From: Bin5 sp034422415
GTDB lineage: Bacteria; Chloroflexota; Anaerolineae; Caldilineales; Caldilineaceae
NCBI GenBank assembly: GCA_965202955.1
Contig: OZ241871.1
Span: 2,976,001 to 3,040,000 of the forward strand
Length of the DNA: 64,000 nucleotides
Reading direction: 5' to 3'
Under the pieces are notes generated by a model that did not search any database, was not told the origin of the DNA, and saw nothing but the letters and a program-made list of their open reading frames with translations. Positions 33,627-42,482 of this stretch are shown in pieces; position 1 is the stretch's first letter; the number at the start of each line of letters is the position of its first letter. The translations under genes and the position numbers were made by a program.

Positions 33627-35012
33627 CTAGTCTCTTCGCGAGGAGCGGGGCCGCAGCCTAATTCGAATCGGCGTCCCTACAAACGGATAGTGCCGGCGCA
33701 ACTGATTTTCCAGGTAGCGCAAATAACTGAAGTGCGCCAACTCCGGGTCATTGACAAAGAGCACAAAAGTTGGAGGCTCGACACTGGCCTGGGTAGCGTA
33801 ATAGATGCGAAGAGGCCGCAACTGTTTCGTGGCCGGCGGTGAACGGTGGTAGGCATCTTGTATCACCCCGTTTAACTCCGCTGTGGGGATGCGATAGCGC
33901 CGTTCAGCCGCCACCTCCAGTGCAGTCGGCAGAACTTTTTGCACGCGCTGCTTCGTCAGCGCGCTGATAAACAGCACCGGAACGTAGTCAAGAAACTGCA
34001 AATCCGCACGCACCTCGCGCGTATATTCAACCATTGTCTGCGTGTTCTTTTCTACGATGTCCCACTTGTTTACAAGCACGATCACGCTTTTGTGTGCCTC
34101 AAGAACGTAGCCGGCGATGTGCGCATCCTGCGCGGTGACGCCCTCCACGCCGTCCAGAAGAAGCAGGGCCACGTCGGCGCGATCGATGCTGCGCATACTT
34201 CGCAACACGCTGTACTTCTCGATGCCCGGCTCCACCCGCCCTCGTCGTCGAATACCCGCAGTATCGATCAACGTGATCTCTTGTCTATTGTAGACCATCT
34301 TGGTGTCGATCGGATCGCGCGTTGTGCCTGCAATCTGGCTAACTATGGCCCGGTCATGCCCTATCAGCGTGTTGAGCAGGCTGCTCTTGCCGACATTTGG
34401 CCTCCCAACGAGCGCGATCGCCACCCCTTCGCTGTCCTCTTCATCGCTGACTGGACTGTCTGCTATCGCGGCCGCAATCACGTCTAACAGGTCGCCGACG
34501 CCGATGCCATGAAAGGCGCTGATCGCGAACGGTTCACCGAGTCCCAGCGACCAGAACTCCGCCGCGTTGAGCTGCCGTTCTTCACTTTCCGTCTTATTTA
34601 CCGCCATAAGGACCGGCTTTGTCGTCTGCTGCAAATACTCCGCAAGGTCTTCGTCGGCTGCCGTCAGGCCATCCTTGCCGTCCACTACGAAAACGATTGC
34701 ATCCGCTTCATCCACCGCAATCCGGGCCTGATTCGTTACCTCGGTAACGTAGCGGGCCGAATCGCGTGCCAGCGGCGCGACACCCGGACGGGCAGCCCGG
34801 TATTCTGCCGTCTTCTGTGCTTCGAGACCTCCCGTGTCGATAACAGTAAAGGAGACCCCGCTCCACTCTGCCTCACCGTAGAGCCGGTCGCGAGTCGTGC
34901 CGGGCAGATCCTCCACAATTGCCGTCCTCGCGCCGACAAGCCGGTTGAACAGGGTCGATTTGCCCACATTTGGACGTCCCACCAGCGCAACAACTGCTTT
35001 TCGATGTTTCAT
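33627..35012 (-). CDS. der: Ribosome-assembly GTPase Der (EngA)
   Basis: The 461-residue protein carries two tandem GTPase domains and a C-terminal KH-like domain. G1 loops are GRPNVGKSTLFN (about residue 11) and GRPNVGKSSLLN (about 204). G3 motifs are DTGG and DTAG, and G4 motifs are NKTE (about 139) and NKWD. The end shows KQLRPLRIYYATQ and PIRIRLRPR. Der is essential for 50S subunit maturation. Compared with E. coli the first domain carries a short insertion after G3 (around AEYRAARPGVAPLARDS). It lies 7 bp downstream of cdaR and 46 bp upstream of the M28 gene, all on the minus strand, so co-transcription is likely. Confidence 0.97.
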   Translation of the reverse strand: MKHRKAVVALVGRPNVGKSTLFNRLVGARTAIVEDLPGTTRDRLYGEAEWSGVSFTVIDTGGLEAQKTAEYRAARPGVAPLARDSARYVTEVTNQARIAVDEADAIVFVVDGKDGLTAADEDLAEYLQQTTKPVLMAVNKTESEERQLNAAEFWSLGLGEPFAISAFHGIGVGDLLDVIAAAIADSPVSDEEDSEGVAIALVGRPNVGKSSLLNTLIGHDRAIVSQIAGTTRDPIDTKMVYNRQEITLIDTAGIRRRGRVEPGIEKYSVLRSMRSIDRADVALLLLDGVEGVTAQDAHIAGYVLEAHKSVIVLVNKWDIVEKNTQTMVEYTREVRADLQFLDYVPVLFISALTKQRVQKVLPTALEVAAERRYRIPTAELNGVIQDAYHRSPPATKQLRPLRIYYATQASVEPPTFVLFVNDPELAHFSYLRYLENQLRRHYPFVGTPIRIRLRPRSSRRD

Positions 35013-35018
35013 TTCAAC

Positions 35019-36446
35019 TCAGTTGGACGGCGCGGGCGTCTCAGTGGGCGGCGATTCAGATGAGTCCGGCGCAGGCGCGGGCTCGACCGTCTCCGCCGTC
35101 GGTGCGTCATCCCTCCCATCCTCCGGCGTGGTTGCCGGTTCAGCCGTCTCGGGGATCGGCGTGGTCGGCGTTTCGACCGGCTCAGGGGTCGGTGTCGGCG
35201 TCGGCGTTATCAACGACTCAATCAACACCTCGATCGCCTCGGGGATCACACCTTCTTCAACGATGCCTTCCGGAACGACAACGGTCGGTTGAACAACGTG
35301 GCTGCCGGGCAGCAGTCCCGTCACATCAAGCATAACCTGCACCTCTTCCGGCCCCAGCAGTTCCAGACGCGGTAGAGGACCGCTTACGATCACCTCCACC
35401 TCTTCCAGCGAGACCGTAATGCGAACGTCGTCGCCCGCTCCCTGTACGAGGGGGTGACGTGTGACGGTCAGGCTGCTCTCCAGCGCGGCCACGCCCACCG
35501 TGACAAGGACACTGTCTTCCACCGTCGAGATATTCTCCGGCAGGATCAACGACAGCCGTTCACGCACCTCTCCGACTGCGCCCTCGATGAGCAGCGGCTT
35601 CGTCTCCACATATCCGGGAAGGTCCCGCAACGCATCGGGGCTGCCCAGCAACACAACCGTTGGCGGGTCCACCTTTACCCCCGTCAGGCGGTAGTTGGGC
35701 GATGGCGCACCCTGCACATCGGCGCGCACGACCACCTCCTTGCGGCCGGGCGGCTGGACTACCGGCACGACAATGCGCGCCGAACCGGGATCAACTCTCA
35801 CTCTATCCACTTCCAGGTTCTGCGCGTTGCGCGGGCTGAGCGGACGTACGCTCTCCACCTGACTCTTGGCATTGCGCAAGAAAACAGAAGCGATCGCCGA
35901 GCGCACCTGCTCCACGTGGGTCTGCGGACCGGTTATCGTTACAACCGACGGCTCCGCCAGCGGATCACGCCAGTCGTACCCAAACGCCGCGCTGTCCATT
36001 ACCTCGACCATCACCGGCACATCCTTGGAGATGACCGGTTCCAACTGTACGAGAAGTTGACGCGGTTCAAGCGCGATGACTTCCACGTCCGGGTTCAATG
36101 CTGTGACAATGACCGGAACTTCATGGCTGCCCGCCGGCAGGCCGGCCAGATCGATCACCGCACTGAAATCGTCCGACTGCTGCATAGCAAATGTACGTTG
36201 CGGTGCCCGCAGGGTCAGCACCGCCGTGCGATTGGTCAGGTCCTGCAGGCTCTGCAAGCCTTCCCCCATATTTCGAACCTCGATCAGGATGGGCTCTCCG
36301 TACTCCTCCCGTATCATTGGGTTTTCCTGATCGATTGCAATGATCCAGACGGCAAACGCACAGAGAACCGACAAGAGCAGCGTCGTCGTCGGTCTCATCG
36401 TCCTCATTGTGCGACCGTATCGCCGAATCTCATTGAACTTAAGCAA
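35019..36446 (-). CDS. cdaR: YbbR-domain protein, CdaA regulator (CdaR-like)
   Basis: The 475-residue protein has an N-terminal membrane anchor (TTTLLLSVLCAFAVWIIAI) followed by at least four YbbR-type repeats (for example RTFAMQQSDDFSAVIDLAGL, VIDL-type strands and VQMLDVTGL-like VQVMLDVTGLLPGSH). CdaR binds and regulates the diadenylate cyclase CdaA from outside the membrane. The last about 55 residues form an acidic Pro/Thr-rich tail (TPTPTPEPVE, ETPAPSN), unusual for the family and probably disordered. The start is uncertain: a TTG at 36446 overlaps the cdaA stop by 8 bp and has GAGGAA upstream; an ATG at 36407 is the alternative. Both put it in one operon with cdaA. Confidence 0.9.
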   Translation of the reverse strand: MLKFNEIRRYGRTMRTMRPTTTLLLSVLCAFAVWIIAIDQENPMIREEYGEPILIEVRNMGEGLQSLQDLTNRTAVLTLRAPQRTFAMQQSDDFSAVIDLAGLPAGSHEVPVIVTALNPDVEVIALEPRQLLVQLEPVISKDVPVMVEVMDSAAFGYDWRDPLAEPSVVTITGPQTHVEQVRSAIASVFLRNAKSQVESVRPLSPRNAQNLEVDRVRVDPGSARIVVPVVQPPGRKEVVVRADVQGAPSPNYRLTGVKVDPPTVVLLGSPDALRDLPGYVETKPLLIEGAVGEVRERLSLILPENISTVEDSVLVTVGVAALESSLTVTRHPLVQGAGDDVRITVSLEEVEVIVSGPLPRLELLGPEEVQVMLDVTGLLPGSHVVQPTVVVPEGIVEEGVIPEAIEVLIESLITPTPTPTPEPVETPTTPIPETAEPATTPEDGRDDAPTAETVEPAPAPDSSESPPTETPAPSN

Positions 36447-37251
36447 GGAATTCCTCGGTCTCGGCGTTGCCCATTATCGGCCGCGGATGATAGAACTCAG
36501 TCAGCCTTCGGCGCAACTCGTTGGCATCCAGCCTGCTCTCCATCAGTCCACCCGTTGATATCGATATCGCTCCAGTCTCCTCGGACACAACCACAGTCAT
36601 CGCGTCGGTAATTTCAGTGATTCCGATGGCGGCCCGGTGGCGGGTGCCCAACTGCCGGTCTGCTATGTTGCGATTCGTTAGCGGCAAAATGCAGGACGCC
36701 GCGACAACCTTTCCGCTCTGGATGACGACCGCGCCGTCGTGTAGTGGAGTGCCCGGAAAGAAAATCGTCAGCAGCAACTCGACCGAAACCTCGCCGTCGA
36801 TCCCAACGCCCCTGTCGATGTACTCCCTCAAGCCTCCGCTACCCTCCAGTACCAGCAGAGTCCCATGCCTCCGCGCCGACAACTGCTCGCAGGCGCGCAC
36901 AATCTCATTGATCAGTGGCTCGGTTCCGCCATTGGTCCGGCGCAGGAAGAGCGGCGTCCTCCGCCCAACCTGCTCCAATACACGTCGGATCTCCGGCTGG
37001 AAAATGACCGGAATGGCCACAAATACCACGAGAGAACTGGTGCGTAACAGCCAGCTGAATGCGGTCAACTCCACCGTGCGGATGAGCACAAACACAAGGA
37101 CGCCGATAATCAGGACGCCGAGCATAAGCTGCGCTGCCTGCGTCCCTCGCAGAAGATGCAGCAGCGCGTAGAAGATCAATGTGACCAGAAAGAGGTCGAC
37201 GAGGTTTTGCCAATCCGATAGACGGCTGAGAATTGCCAGGAAATCAGTCAT
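36439..37251 (-). CDS. cdaA: Diadenylate cyclase CdaA
   Basis: The 270-residue protein has three N-terminal membrane helices (about residues 18-36, 40-60 and 65-82), a coiled linker and a DisA_N cyclase domain. The ATP-binding motifs are LHDGAVVIQ (DGA, about residues 170-178) and LGTRHRAAIGITE (RHR, about 203-215). Two subunits condense two ATP to c-di-AMP, which controls potassium and osmolyte transport and cell-wall homeostasis. It overlaps cdaR by 8 bp, the conserved pair of Firmicutes and Chloroflexota. The customary third partner glmM is not adjacent. Downstream are der, M28 and lgt. argF lies about 150 bp upstream on the same strand. Confidence 0.96.
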   Translation of the reverse strand: MTDFLAILSRLSDWQNLVDLFLVTLIFYALLHLLRGTQAAQLMLGVLIIGVLVFVLIRTVELTAFSWLLRTSSLVVFVAIPVIFQPEIRRVLEQVGRRTPLFLRRTNGGTEPLINEIVRACEQLSARRHGTLLVLEGSGGLREYIDRGVGIDGEVSVELLLTIFFPGTPLHDGAVVIQSGKVVAASCILPLTNRNIADRQLGTRHRAAIGITEITDAMTVVVSEETGAISISTGGLMESRLDANELRRRLTEFYHPRPIMGNAETEEFLA

Positions 37252-37404
37252 AATTCACCGCTTCGTGGTCGGGCCTGCCGATCGTTGACGAGACTCCCTG
37301 GGTGGGCAGGGTACAGGAACCCGGGCGAATCAAATTGCTTTCAACGTATTTGGCTAAAACCCTCCGAATGGGCGGCAGTTACGAAGGACGATTCAATGAT
37401 TCTT

Positions 37405-38337
37405 CTACGGCAGTCCTACGCCCCCCAATAGGTGGGCCAGAATAGCCTTCTGCGCATGCAGCCGGTTGTGGGCCTGGGGGAAGAGCACGCTGCGGTCCCC
37501 GTCGGCTACCGCGTCGGTAATCTCTTCGCCGCGGTGGGCCGGCAAGCAGTGCATCACCAGTACCTTCTCATTCTCCGTTCGCCTCACCAGCTCTGAATTA
37601 AGTTGATATGGAGGAAGGACGGCCATCCTTTCCTCCTGTTCATCTTCGTCTCCCATGCTCACCCAGACATCGGTGTAGAGCACATCCGCGCCGCGCACAC
37701 CTTCCAGCTTGTCCGTAACCTCGACTTCTGCCTCCGCCGCGCTCAACACCTCCGCCGCTGGAACGTAGCCCAACGGCGCTACTACCCTGACATTCAGACC
37801 GACCTTTCCCGCCGCCATCAACAGGCTGGTAGCAACGTTGTTTGCGCCGTCTCCCACGTACACGAGCGTCTTTTCCTCAACTTCGCCCAACTCTTCCCAA
37901 ATAGTGAACAGATCTGCGAGCGCCTGGCAGGGATGACTGTAATCGCTCAGACCGTTGATAATCGGCACGCAGCCCCACGTTACCATCTCTTCGATGTGGT
38001 GGTGATCGAAGACACGTGCCATGACCCCGTCCACGTATCCGCTCAAAACCCGTATCACGTCCGCCGCGCTTTCGCGCGTGCCCAAGCCTACCTCCGCCGG
38101 GCTGAGATAGAAGGCATAGCCGCCAAGATGTTGCATGCCCATTTCGAAGCTGACACGCGTCCGCAGTGACGGCTTTTCAAAAAGCATCGCCAGAGATTTT
38201 CCCGCAAGGATGGGTTCATTTCCGCCGTCCTGCGCCCACTCGTCTTTCAACTGCCTGGCCAATCTTAGCAGGCCCCAGAACTGCTCACTGCTAAGATCGC
38301 TGATTCCGGTGAAGTGGGAGAGGGGTGGAACGCTCAC
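37405..38337 (-). CDS. argF: Ornithine carbamoyltransferase
   Basis: The 310-residue enzyme condenses carbamoyl phosphate with ornithine to citrulline in arginine synthesis. The carbamoyl-phosphate site is FEKPSLRTRVSFE (S-x-R-T-R), followed by the HPCQALADL block near residue 130, the ornithine-site region DVWVSMGDEDE and HCLPAHRGEE near the end. The start is a GTG at 38337 with AGGAGA 7 bases upstream, giving the usual length. The rest of the arginine pathway is not in the window. It may head the minus-strand run into cdaA, though the 150-bp gap allows a separate promoter. Confidence 0.95.
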   Translation of the reverse strand: MSVPPLSHFTGISDLSSEQFWGLLRLARQLKDEWAQDGGNEPILAGKSLAMLFEKPSLRTRVSFEMGMQHLGGYAFYLSPAEVGLGTRESAADVIRVLSGYVDGVMARVFDHHHIEEMVTWGCVPIINGLSDYSHPCQALADLFTIWEELGEVEEKTLVYVGDGANNVATSLLMAAGKVGLNVRVVAPLGYVPAAEVLSAAEAEVEVTDKLEGVRGADVLYTDVWVSMGDEDEQEERMAVLPPYQLNSELVRRTENEKVLVMHCLPAHRGEEITDAVADGDRSVLFPQAHNRLHAQKAILAHLLGGVGLP

Positions 38338-38555
38338 GACTTTCTCCTGAAAATTTGGAAAGTCCGCCGACCGGACCGAAAAAAGAGTACAAGACTGGGA
38401 AACCGACTAAAGACACCGGATCGTGCAAGATCCAACTCGAATTAGCTATATTGATGACGACAGAGAAGACCTGAAAGTTCCACTCTCTGCCAAGAAACAC
38501 TGTCGTATTCTATGCGGCCTTGTTCTATGCCCTTCCTGGCTGACTTGCTGCCGTT

Positions 38556-39473
38556 TCAGAAAGTCGTCTGCGCCATCGCCGCCGCGCTGATCAGCATACC
38601 CGCCGTCCACGAGAATTGGATTCTGACAAGCGGTTGACCACGATGTATCGTCAGCCACGTGGCCAGCCACAGGACGCCCAGCGCCGTCAGTGGCAGTGGA
38701 ACTTGACCGACAATCAAAAGGAGAGCCACCCCAAACTGCGCCAGCCCCATCGCCCAGTATGCGCTCCACAGACCTCGGCGTGCTTCAGGCACCTCCAGGC
38801 AGCGGTTTCCGCCCCATGCATGCACTGTCCAGAGGAGGACCATTGCCCAGTTATGGCCGCTCCACGGGTCGAGCCCGAAAATCATCAGACCCAGGATCCA
38901 GGGCCCCGCTACGACGACAAGACTGTGCAGCACCGAAGAAGGAACCATCGGTACGTGGCGCTGTATCCAGCCGCCGACGGAGACACCGAACACAGCGAGG
39001 GTCATCCACACTGCTGGCGCGCCAATAGCAAATGCAACCACAAACGCGACGGCAACACCCGGCAGCCACGCCCGCGCAAGAATTGAGTGGACCCCTGCGC
39101 CTTCCTGACCGAACAAGCGCGCGGCAGGCGAACCCAATTCCAAATAGGGCATCCAGGGTCTTCGCCGCAATATCGACTGCCGTATGCGAGGCAGAGCCTC
39201 GGATGCAGCTAACCCGCCCCAGATGTTCCCCCAAAGCGGGTCGACCAGCAGGAAAAGGAGTAGGATAAGCTGAGGGGAGACGCTACTGATGACTTCGCCA
39301 ATCCCAGCGGCCAGTGCGGCCGCCGCCAGTGACCAAGCGGCCGAGATGCGCCACGGGGATAACTCCAGCCAAAATCGGGCGTCCAACAGTGCGCTGCTGG
39401 ACGTTGCTGGGACGATCAGTGGGGCCGACTCTGTCTCCGCAGCAGCCGCTCCGATTTCTTCTGAAGCCGTCAA
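38556..39473 (-). CDS. Multi-pass membrane protein, function unknown
   Basis: The 305-residue protein has about six to eight hydrophobic segments: ISAAWSLAAAALAAGIG, LILLLFLLVDPLW, WLPGVAVAFVVAFAIGAPAVWMTLAVFGVSVGG (as two neighbouring helices), VVAGPWILGLMIFGL, MVLLWTVHAWGG, and a C-terminal ALLLIVGQVPLPLTALGVLWLATWL. A basic loop LPRIRQSILRRRPWMP lies between helices 2 and 3. I recognise no catalytic motif. It sits between argF and a lipid kinase gene on the same strand, so a role in envelope lipid metabolism is possible but unsupported. GC-rich codon use fits its neighbours, so it is a genuine gene. Confidence 0.7.
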   Translation of the reverse strand: MTASEEIGAAAAETESAPLIVPATSSSALLDARFWLELSPWRISAAWSLAAAALAAGIGEVISSVSPQLILLLFLLVDPLWGNIWGGLAASEALPRIRQSILRRRPWMPYLELGSPAARLFGQEGAGVHSILARAWLPGVAVAFVVAFAIGAPAVWMTLAVFGVSVGGWIQRHVPMVPSSVLHSLVVVAGPWILGLMIFGLDPWSGHNWAMVLLWTVHAWGGNRCLEVPEARRGLWSAYWAMGLAQFGVALLLIVGQVPLPLTALGVLWLATWLTIHRGQPLVRIQFSWTAGMLISAAAMAQTTF

Positions 39474-39653
39474 AGTCTACCTATGCTCTCTCGTACTGCA
39501 AGGCGGCGGCATCTCGCGCCCCGCGTGCTCCTAAAATGTAGGCGCGAAGCCTCCTCAATTGCGCGGGGTACTCGAAAATCGTGCTCACTTCAGTGGGGTA
39601 GTCTGCTGATCCGCCACCCAATAGTATAGCAGACTTGGCTCCTGCGGGGAATT

Positions 39654-40589
39654 CTAAACGATTACTTGCAGACGACCCGGTTGCACGGCAATTGAGAGCT
39701 TCTCAATCCCTCGCGACAGGATCTCGCCATCCGTGTGGACCGGGACCGGTTGCTCTGAAGAGACGCAGATGGAGCGAAGCCGGCTAAAGTAAACTGATTT
39801 CTGGCTGTACAACCCGGTCCTCGTCATTGCTCTGGGCATCAGCTTCAGTATCCCGATCTTGGATTGGGCGTCTGCGAATGCCATATCCAGCAGCCCGTCG
39901 TCCATCACTGCGTCAGGCGTGAGGTAAAATGCGCCGCCCGTGCGTTGACTATTGCCGATGCTGATCAGCAGCATCGGCTTTGATTCGGTATGGGTTGCGC
40001 CGTCGCCGTCCGTCCACCCGAGCTCGAAATTGGGCTGGTCGTAGGCCCGCAGCGCGCGTAAAGCCGCCCATACGTAGATTGCGAAACCGCGCAGCCGCTT
40101 GATCTGGCGGCTCTCGACAGTTACCTGGGCTTCAAAACCTATCCCAAGATTGTTGTCAAAATAGCGTCGGTATGACTTTTCCCTGCCCTGAGCTTCGACG
40201 AGCCCCAGATCGACGCGCCGCGTGTTGCCCTCGCGGATGGCATTTACGGCCGCGTCATAGCTGCGCGCGGCGCCGACCATGTCGGCGAAGTCGTTGCCGC
40301 TTCCGGCAGGCAGCACCGCCAGCCCGCGCACTGTCTCGTCCTCGGGCGTCGCTTCGGCTATGCCGTTGACGACCTCGTTTATCGTTCCGTCCCCGCCCAC
40401 AGCGGCGATAATCCCGTACCCTTCCTGCCTTGCCTGTTTCGCCAGCGCCGTGGCCTCGTCCTGCGCGTTGGTCTCAGCCAACTCGAAGGGTACGTTGCCG
40501 CGTTGAAAGGCCGACTGAATTTCTGAGGACACGCTGCCGCCGTGCCCCCGCCCCGCATACGGGTTGAGGATGATCATTACCCTTTCCAT
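39654..40589 (-). CDS. Diacylglycerol/sphingosine kinase-like lipid kinase (YegS/BmrU family)
   Basis: The 311-residue protein has the DAGK catalytic domain: ILNPYAGRG at the N-terminus, the nucleotide loop AVGGDGTINEVVNG (about residues 63-76), LPAGSGNDFADM (about 92-103) and a late DGEILSRG-type strand. It phosphorylates a lipid such as diacylglycerol or undecaprenol-linked lipid using ATP. It lies 19 bp downstream of the GH13 gene and 180 bp upstream of the membrane protein on the same strand. No membrane helix is visible; the family acts at the inner face of the membrane. Confidence 0.9.
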   Translation of the reverse strand: MERVMIILNPYAGRGHGGSVSSEIQSAFQRGNVPFELAETNAQDEATALAKQARQEGYGIIAAVGGDGTINEVVNGIAEATPEDETVRGLAVLPAGSGNDFADMVGAARSYDAAVNAIREGNTRRVDLGLVEAQGREKSYRRYFDNNLGIGFEAQVTVESRQIKRLRGFAIYVWAALRALRAYDQPNFELGWTDGDGATHTESKPMLLISIGNSQRTGGAFYLTPDAVMDDGLLDMAFADAQSKIGILKLMPRAMTRTGLYSQKSVYFSRLRSICVSSEQPVPVHTDGEILSRGIEKLSIAVQPGRLQVIV

Positions 40590-40608
40590 GGCTTCGCAGT
40601 GTCCCCCT

Positions 40609-42279
40609 TCAACTTTGGGCTCCTTCTGCCGGGTCCGACTCCTCCAGGATCAACGCCTGCCTCGCGGGTATCTTCAGCTCACAAAGTGTCCCATATTGCG
40701 CGCGATGCATCTGTCCTGACGCCTCCGGCGGCCATATGACATGAAAGACCCGCCGTGCTTCGAGGCTTCCTTCGGCGCCATCATGCGTGCAACCCGGCTT
40801 CGCGCTGTCACCGAAGACTCGAGTGTCCGGCTCAAGGGGTACGGCCACTCGCGCCATAGAATCGGCGCGGTTGAACAGCACGATCAGCCTGTTTTCGTTG
40901 ACACCAGCTTCTTTGGAGTGAGATTGTGGAGGCTGCCGGCCTCTACTCAATGAGCGGCTGAAAGCGAAGACCTCGCCCGCTGCCAGCAGCGTCTTGTATG
41001 CGCCCGTGCGGAGCGCCGCGTAGCTGTGTCTGAGACTGATGGCCCGTCGGTGGAAGTCGAACAGGTCGCCGTCCCAGGGCTGCGTGTCGAGCAATCCCAC
41101 CTCTCTCGAAGGGCCGGGCGACCTGTTCATCCGCCCAGTTGAGCGCGTTCGCGCTTCCCACGGGAATGCTCCGCGGCAGCCAGGGTCTGGACCGCCGCTC
41201 ATGCCGACCTCTTCTCCGTAGTAGATGCACGGCGCGCCCGGCAACGTCATCTGCAGCAGGACACACAGGCGGACGCCGCTCGCGTCGCCGTTCAAGGTCC
41301 ACAGGCTGCGCGCTGTATCGTGGCTCGTCAGCAGATTGAGTTGAGCGGTTACGACCTCCCAATCGTAGCGGCCCAGCATCCTTTCGATCGCCGCCGCAAA
41401 GCCCGGCGTATCAAGTCTTTCGATCGCATATCCGCCAGGCCTGTAGTCGCGACGCAGCGTCCTCGCACCGAAATAACCGTAGGCCGCACGGCTGAAGACG
41501 TAGTTCATCACCGCGTCGAAACGGTCTCCCCGCAGCCACTCCTCCGCCTCATGCCAAATCTCCCCCACCGTGTAGGCATCGGGATTCACCTCTTTTACCG
41601 CGCGGCGAAACTCCCGCCAAAAGGGCGGGTCGTTTATCTCCTCCGGCACGTCCAGCCGCCAACCGTCCGCCCCGTACTCAATCCAGTGGCGCGCCGCCTC
41701 AAGCAGGTGCTGCCGCACACCCGCGTTGCTGACGTTCAGTTTCGGCAACGCAGGCAACTCCCACCAAGCGGCATAGTTGTGTGGGTTTTCTTCGCTGTAT
41801 TGGTAAGGGCGCAGCGGCCAGTCCCGCACGCGGAACCAGTCCAAATAAGGGGAATTCTTGCCAGTTTCCAGGATGTGATGGAACGCCCAGAAACCGCGGC
41901 CGGTATGGTTGAAAACGCCGTCGATCATTACCCGCATGTCGCGCGCGTGCGCCTCATCCAGCAGCTCCCGAAACGCCGCCTCCCCGCCGAGCAGCGGATC
42001 TACCTGAAAGTAGTCATAAGTATGATAGCGGTGATTTGAAGCCGAACTGAAGATCGGATTCAGGTAGAGCGCGGTAACACCCAAATCTTCCAGGTAGTCC
42101 AGACGGTCAACGATCCCCAGCAGATCGCCGCCCTGAAAGCCCCGCGCGGTTGGCGGCGTCCCCCAAGGCTGAAAGCGGATGCCCGGCGGATGCTGCAAGC
42201 GCGGGCTGCGGCTGAAGCGGTCGGGAAAAATCTGATAGAAGACCGAGTGCTTCACCCAGTCCGGTGTCGTAACGCCCAT
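40609..42279 (-). CDS. GH13 alpha-glycosidase (maltodextrin glucosidase/neopullulanase-like)
   Basis: The 556-residue enzyme starts with VKHSVFYQIFPDRFSR, so it lacks the N-terminal beta domain (CBM34 type) common in neopullulanases and MalZ. GH13 catalytic residues are present: Asp in DGWRLDVPEEI (nucleophile), Glu in YTVGEIWHEAEEW (acid/base) and Asp in LLTSHDTAR (stabiliser), plus the DGVFNHTGRGF block. It would hydrolyse maltodextrins or related alpha-glucans in the cytoplasm. The C-terminal beta domain is interrupted by polar, low-complexity segments (SRGRQPPQSHSKEAG, GCTHDGAEGSLEARR). The ATG at 42279 is taken because homology starts there; the frame is open 31 codons further. It is divergent from the ANKH-like gene. 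Confidence 0.9.
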   Translation of the reverse strand: MGVTTPDWVKHSVFYQIFPDRFSRSPRLQHPPGIRFQPWGTPPTARGFQGGDLLGIVDRLDYLEDLGVTALYLNPIFSSASNHRYHTYDYFQVDPLLGGEAAFRELLDEAHARDMRVMIDGVFNHTGRGFWAFHHILETGKNSPYLDWFRVRDWPLRPYQYSEENPHNYAAWWELPALPKLNVSNAGVRQHLLEAARHWIEYGADGWRLDVPEEINDPPFWREFRRAVKEVNPDAYTVGEIWHEAEEWLRGDRFDAVMNYVFSRAAYGYFGARTLRRDYRPGGYAIERLDTPGFAAAIERMLGRYDWEVVTAQLNLLTSHDTARSLWTLNGDASGVRLCVLLQMTLPGAPCIYYGEEVGMSGGPDPGCRGAFPWEARTRSTGRMNRSPGPSREVGLLDTQPWDGDLFDFHRRAISLRHSYAALRTGAYKTLLAAGEVFAFSRSLSRGRQPPQSHSKEAGVNENRLIVLFNRADSMARVAVPLEPDTRVFGDSAKPGCTHDGAEGSLEARRVFHVIWPPEASGQMHRAQYGTLCELKIPARQALILEESDPAEGAQS

Positions 42280-42482
42280 CGCTGCCCCGGTAAAGCATTG
42301 TCCAGTATCTTCGTTTCGATTGTTGCATACGCACTGTTCGTTGTCAATGCCCCTCGCAGGGCGGCACGTCACAAGAAGCGCCCTGCCTTTCCTTAAGGCA
42401 GCCGTTGGCGCGCAGTCCGCCCCTATGTGATAATCCCTGTTGCCGCGCGTGTGCTTTTCATCCCTGACGACTCTTGCAATTC

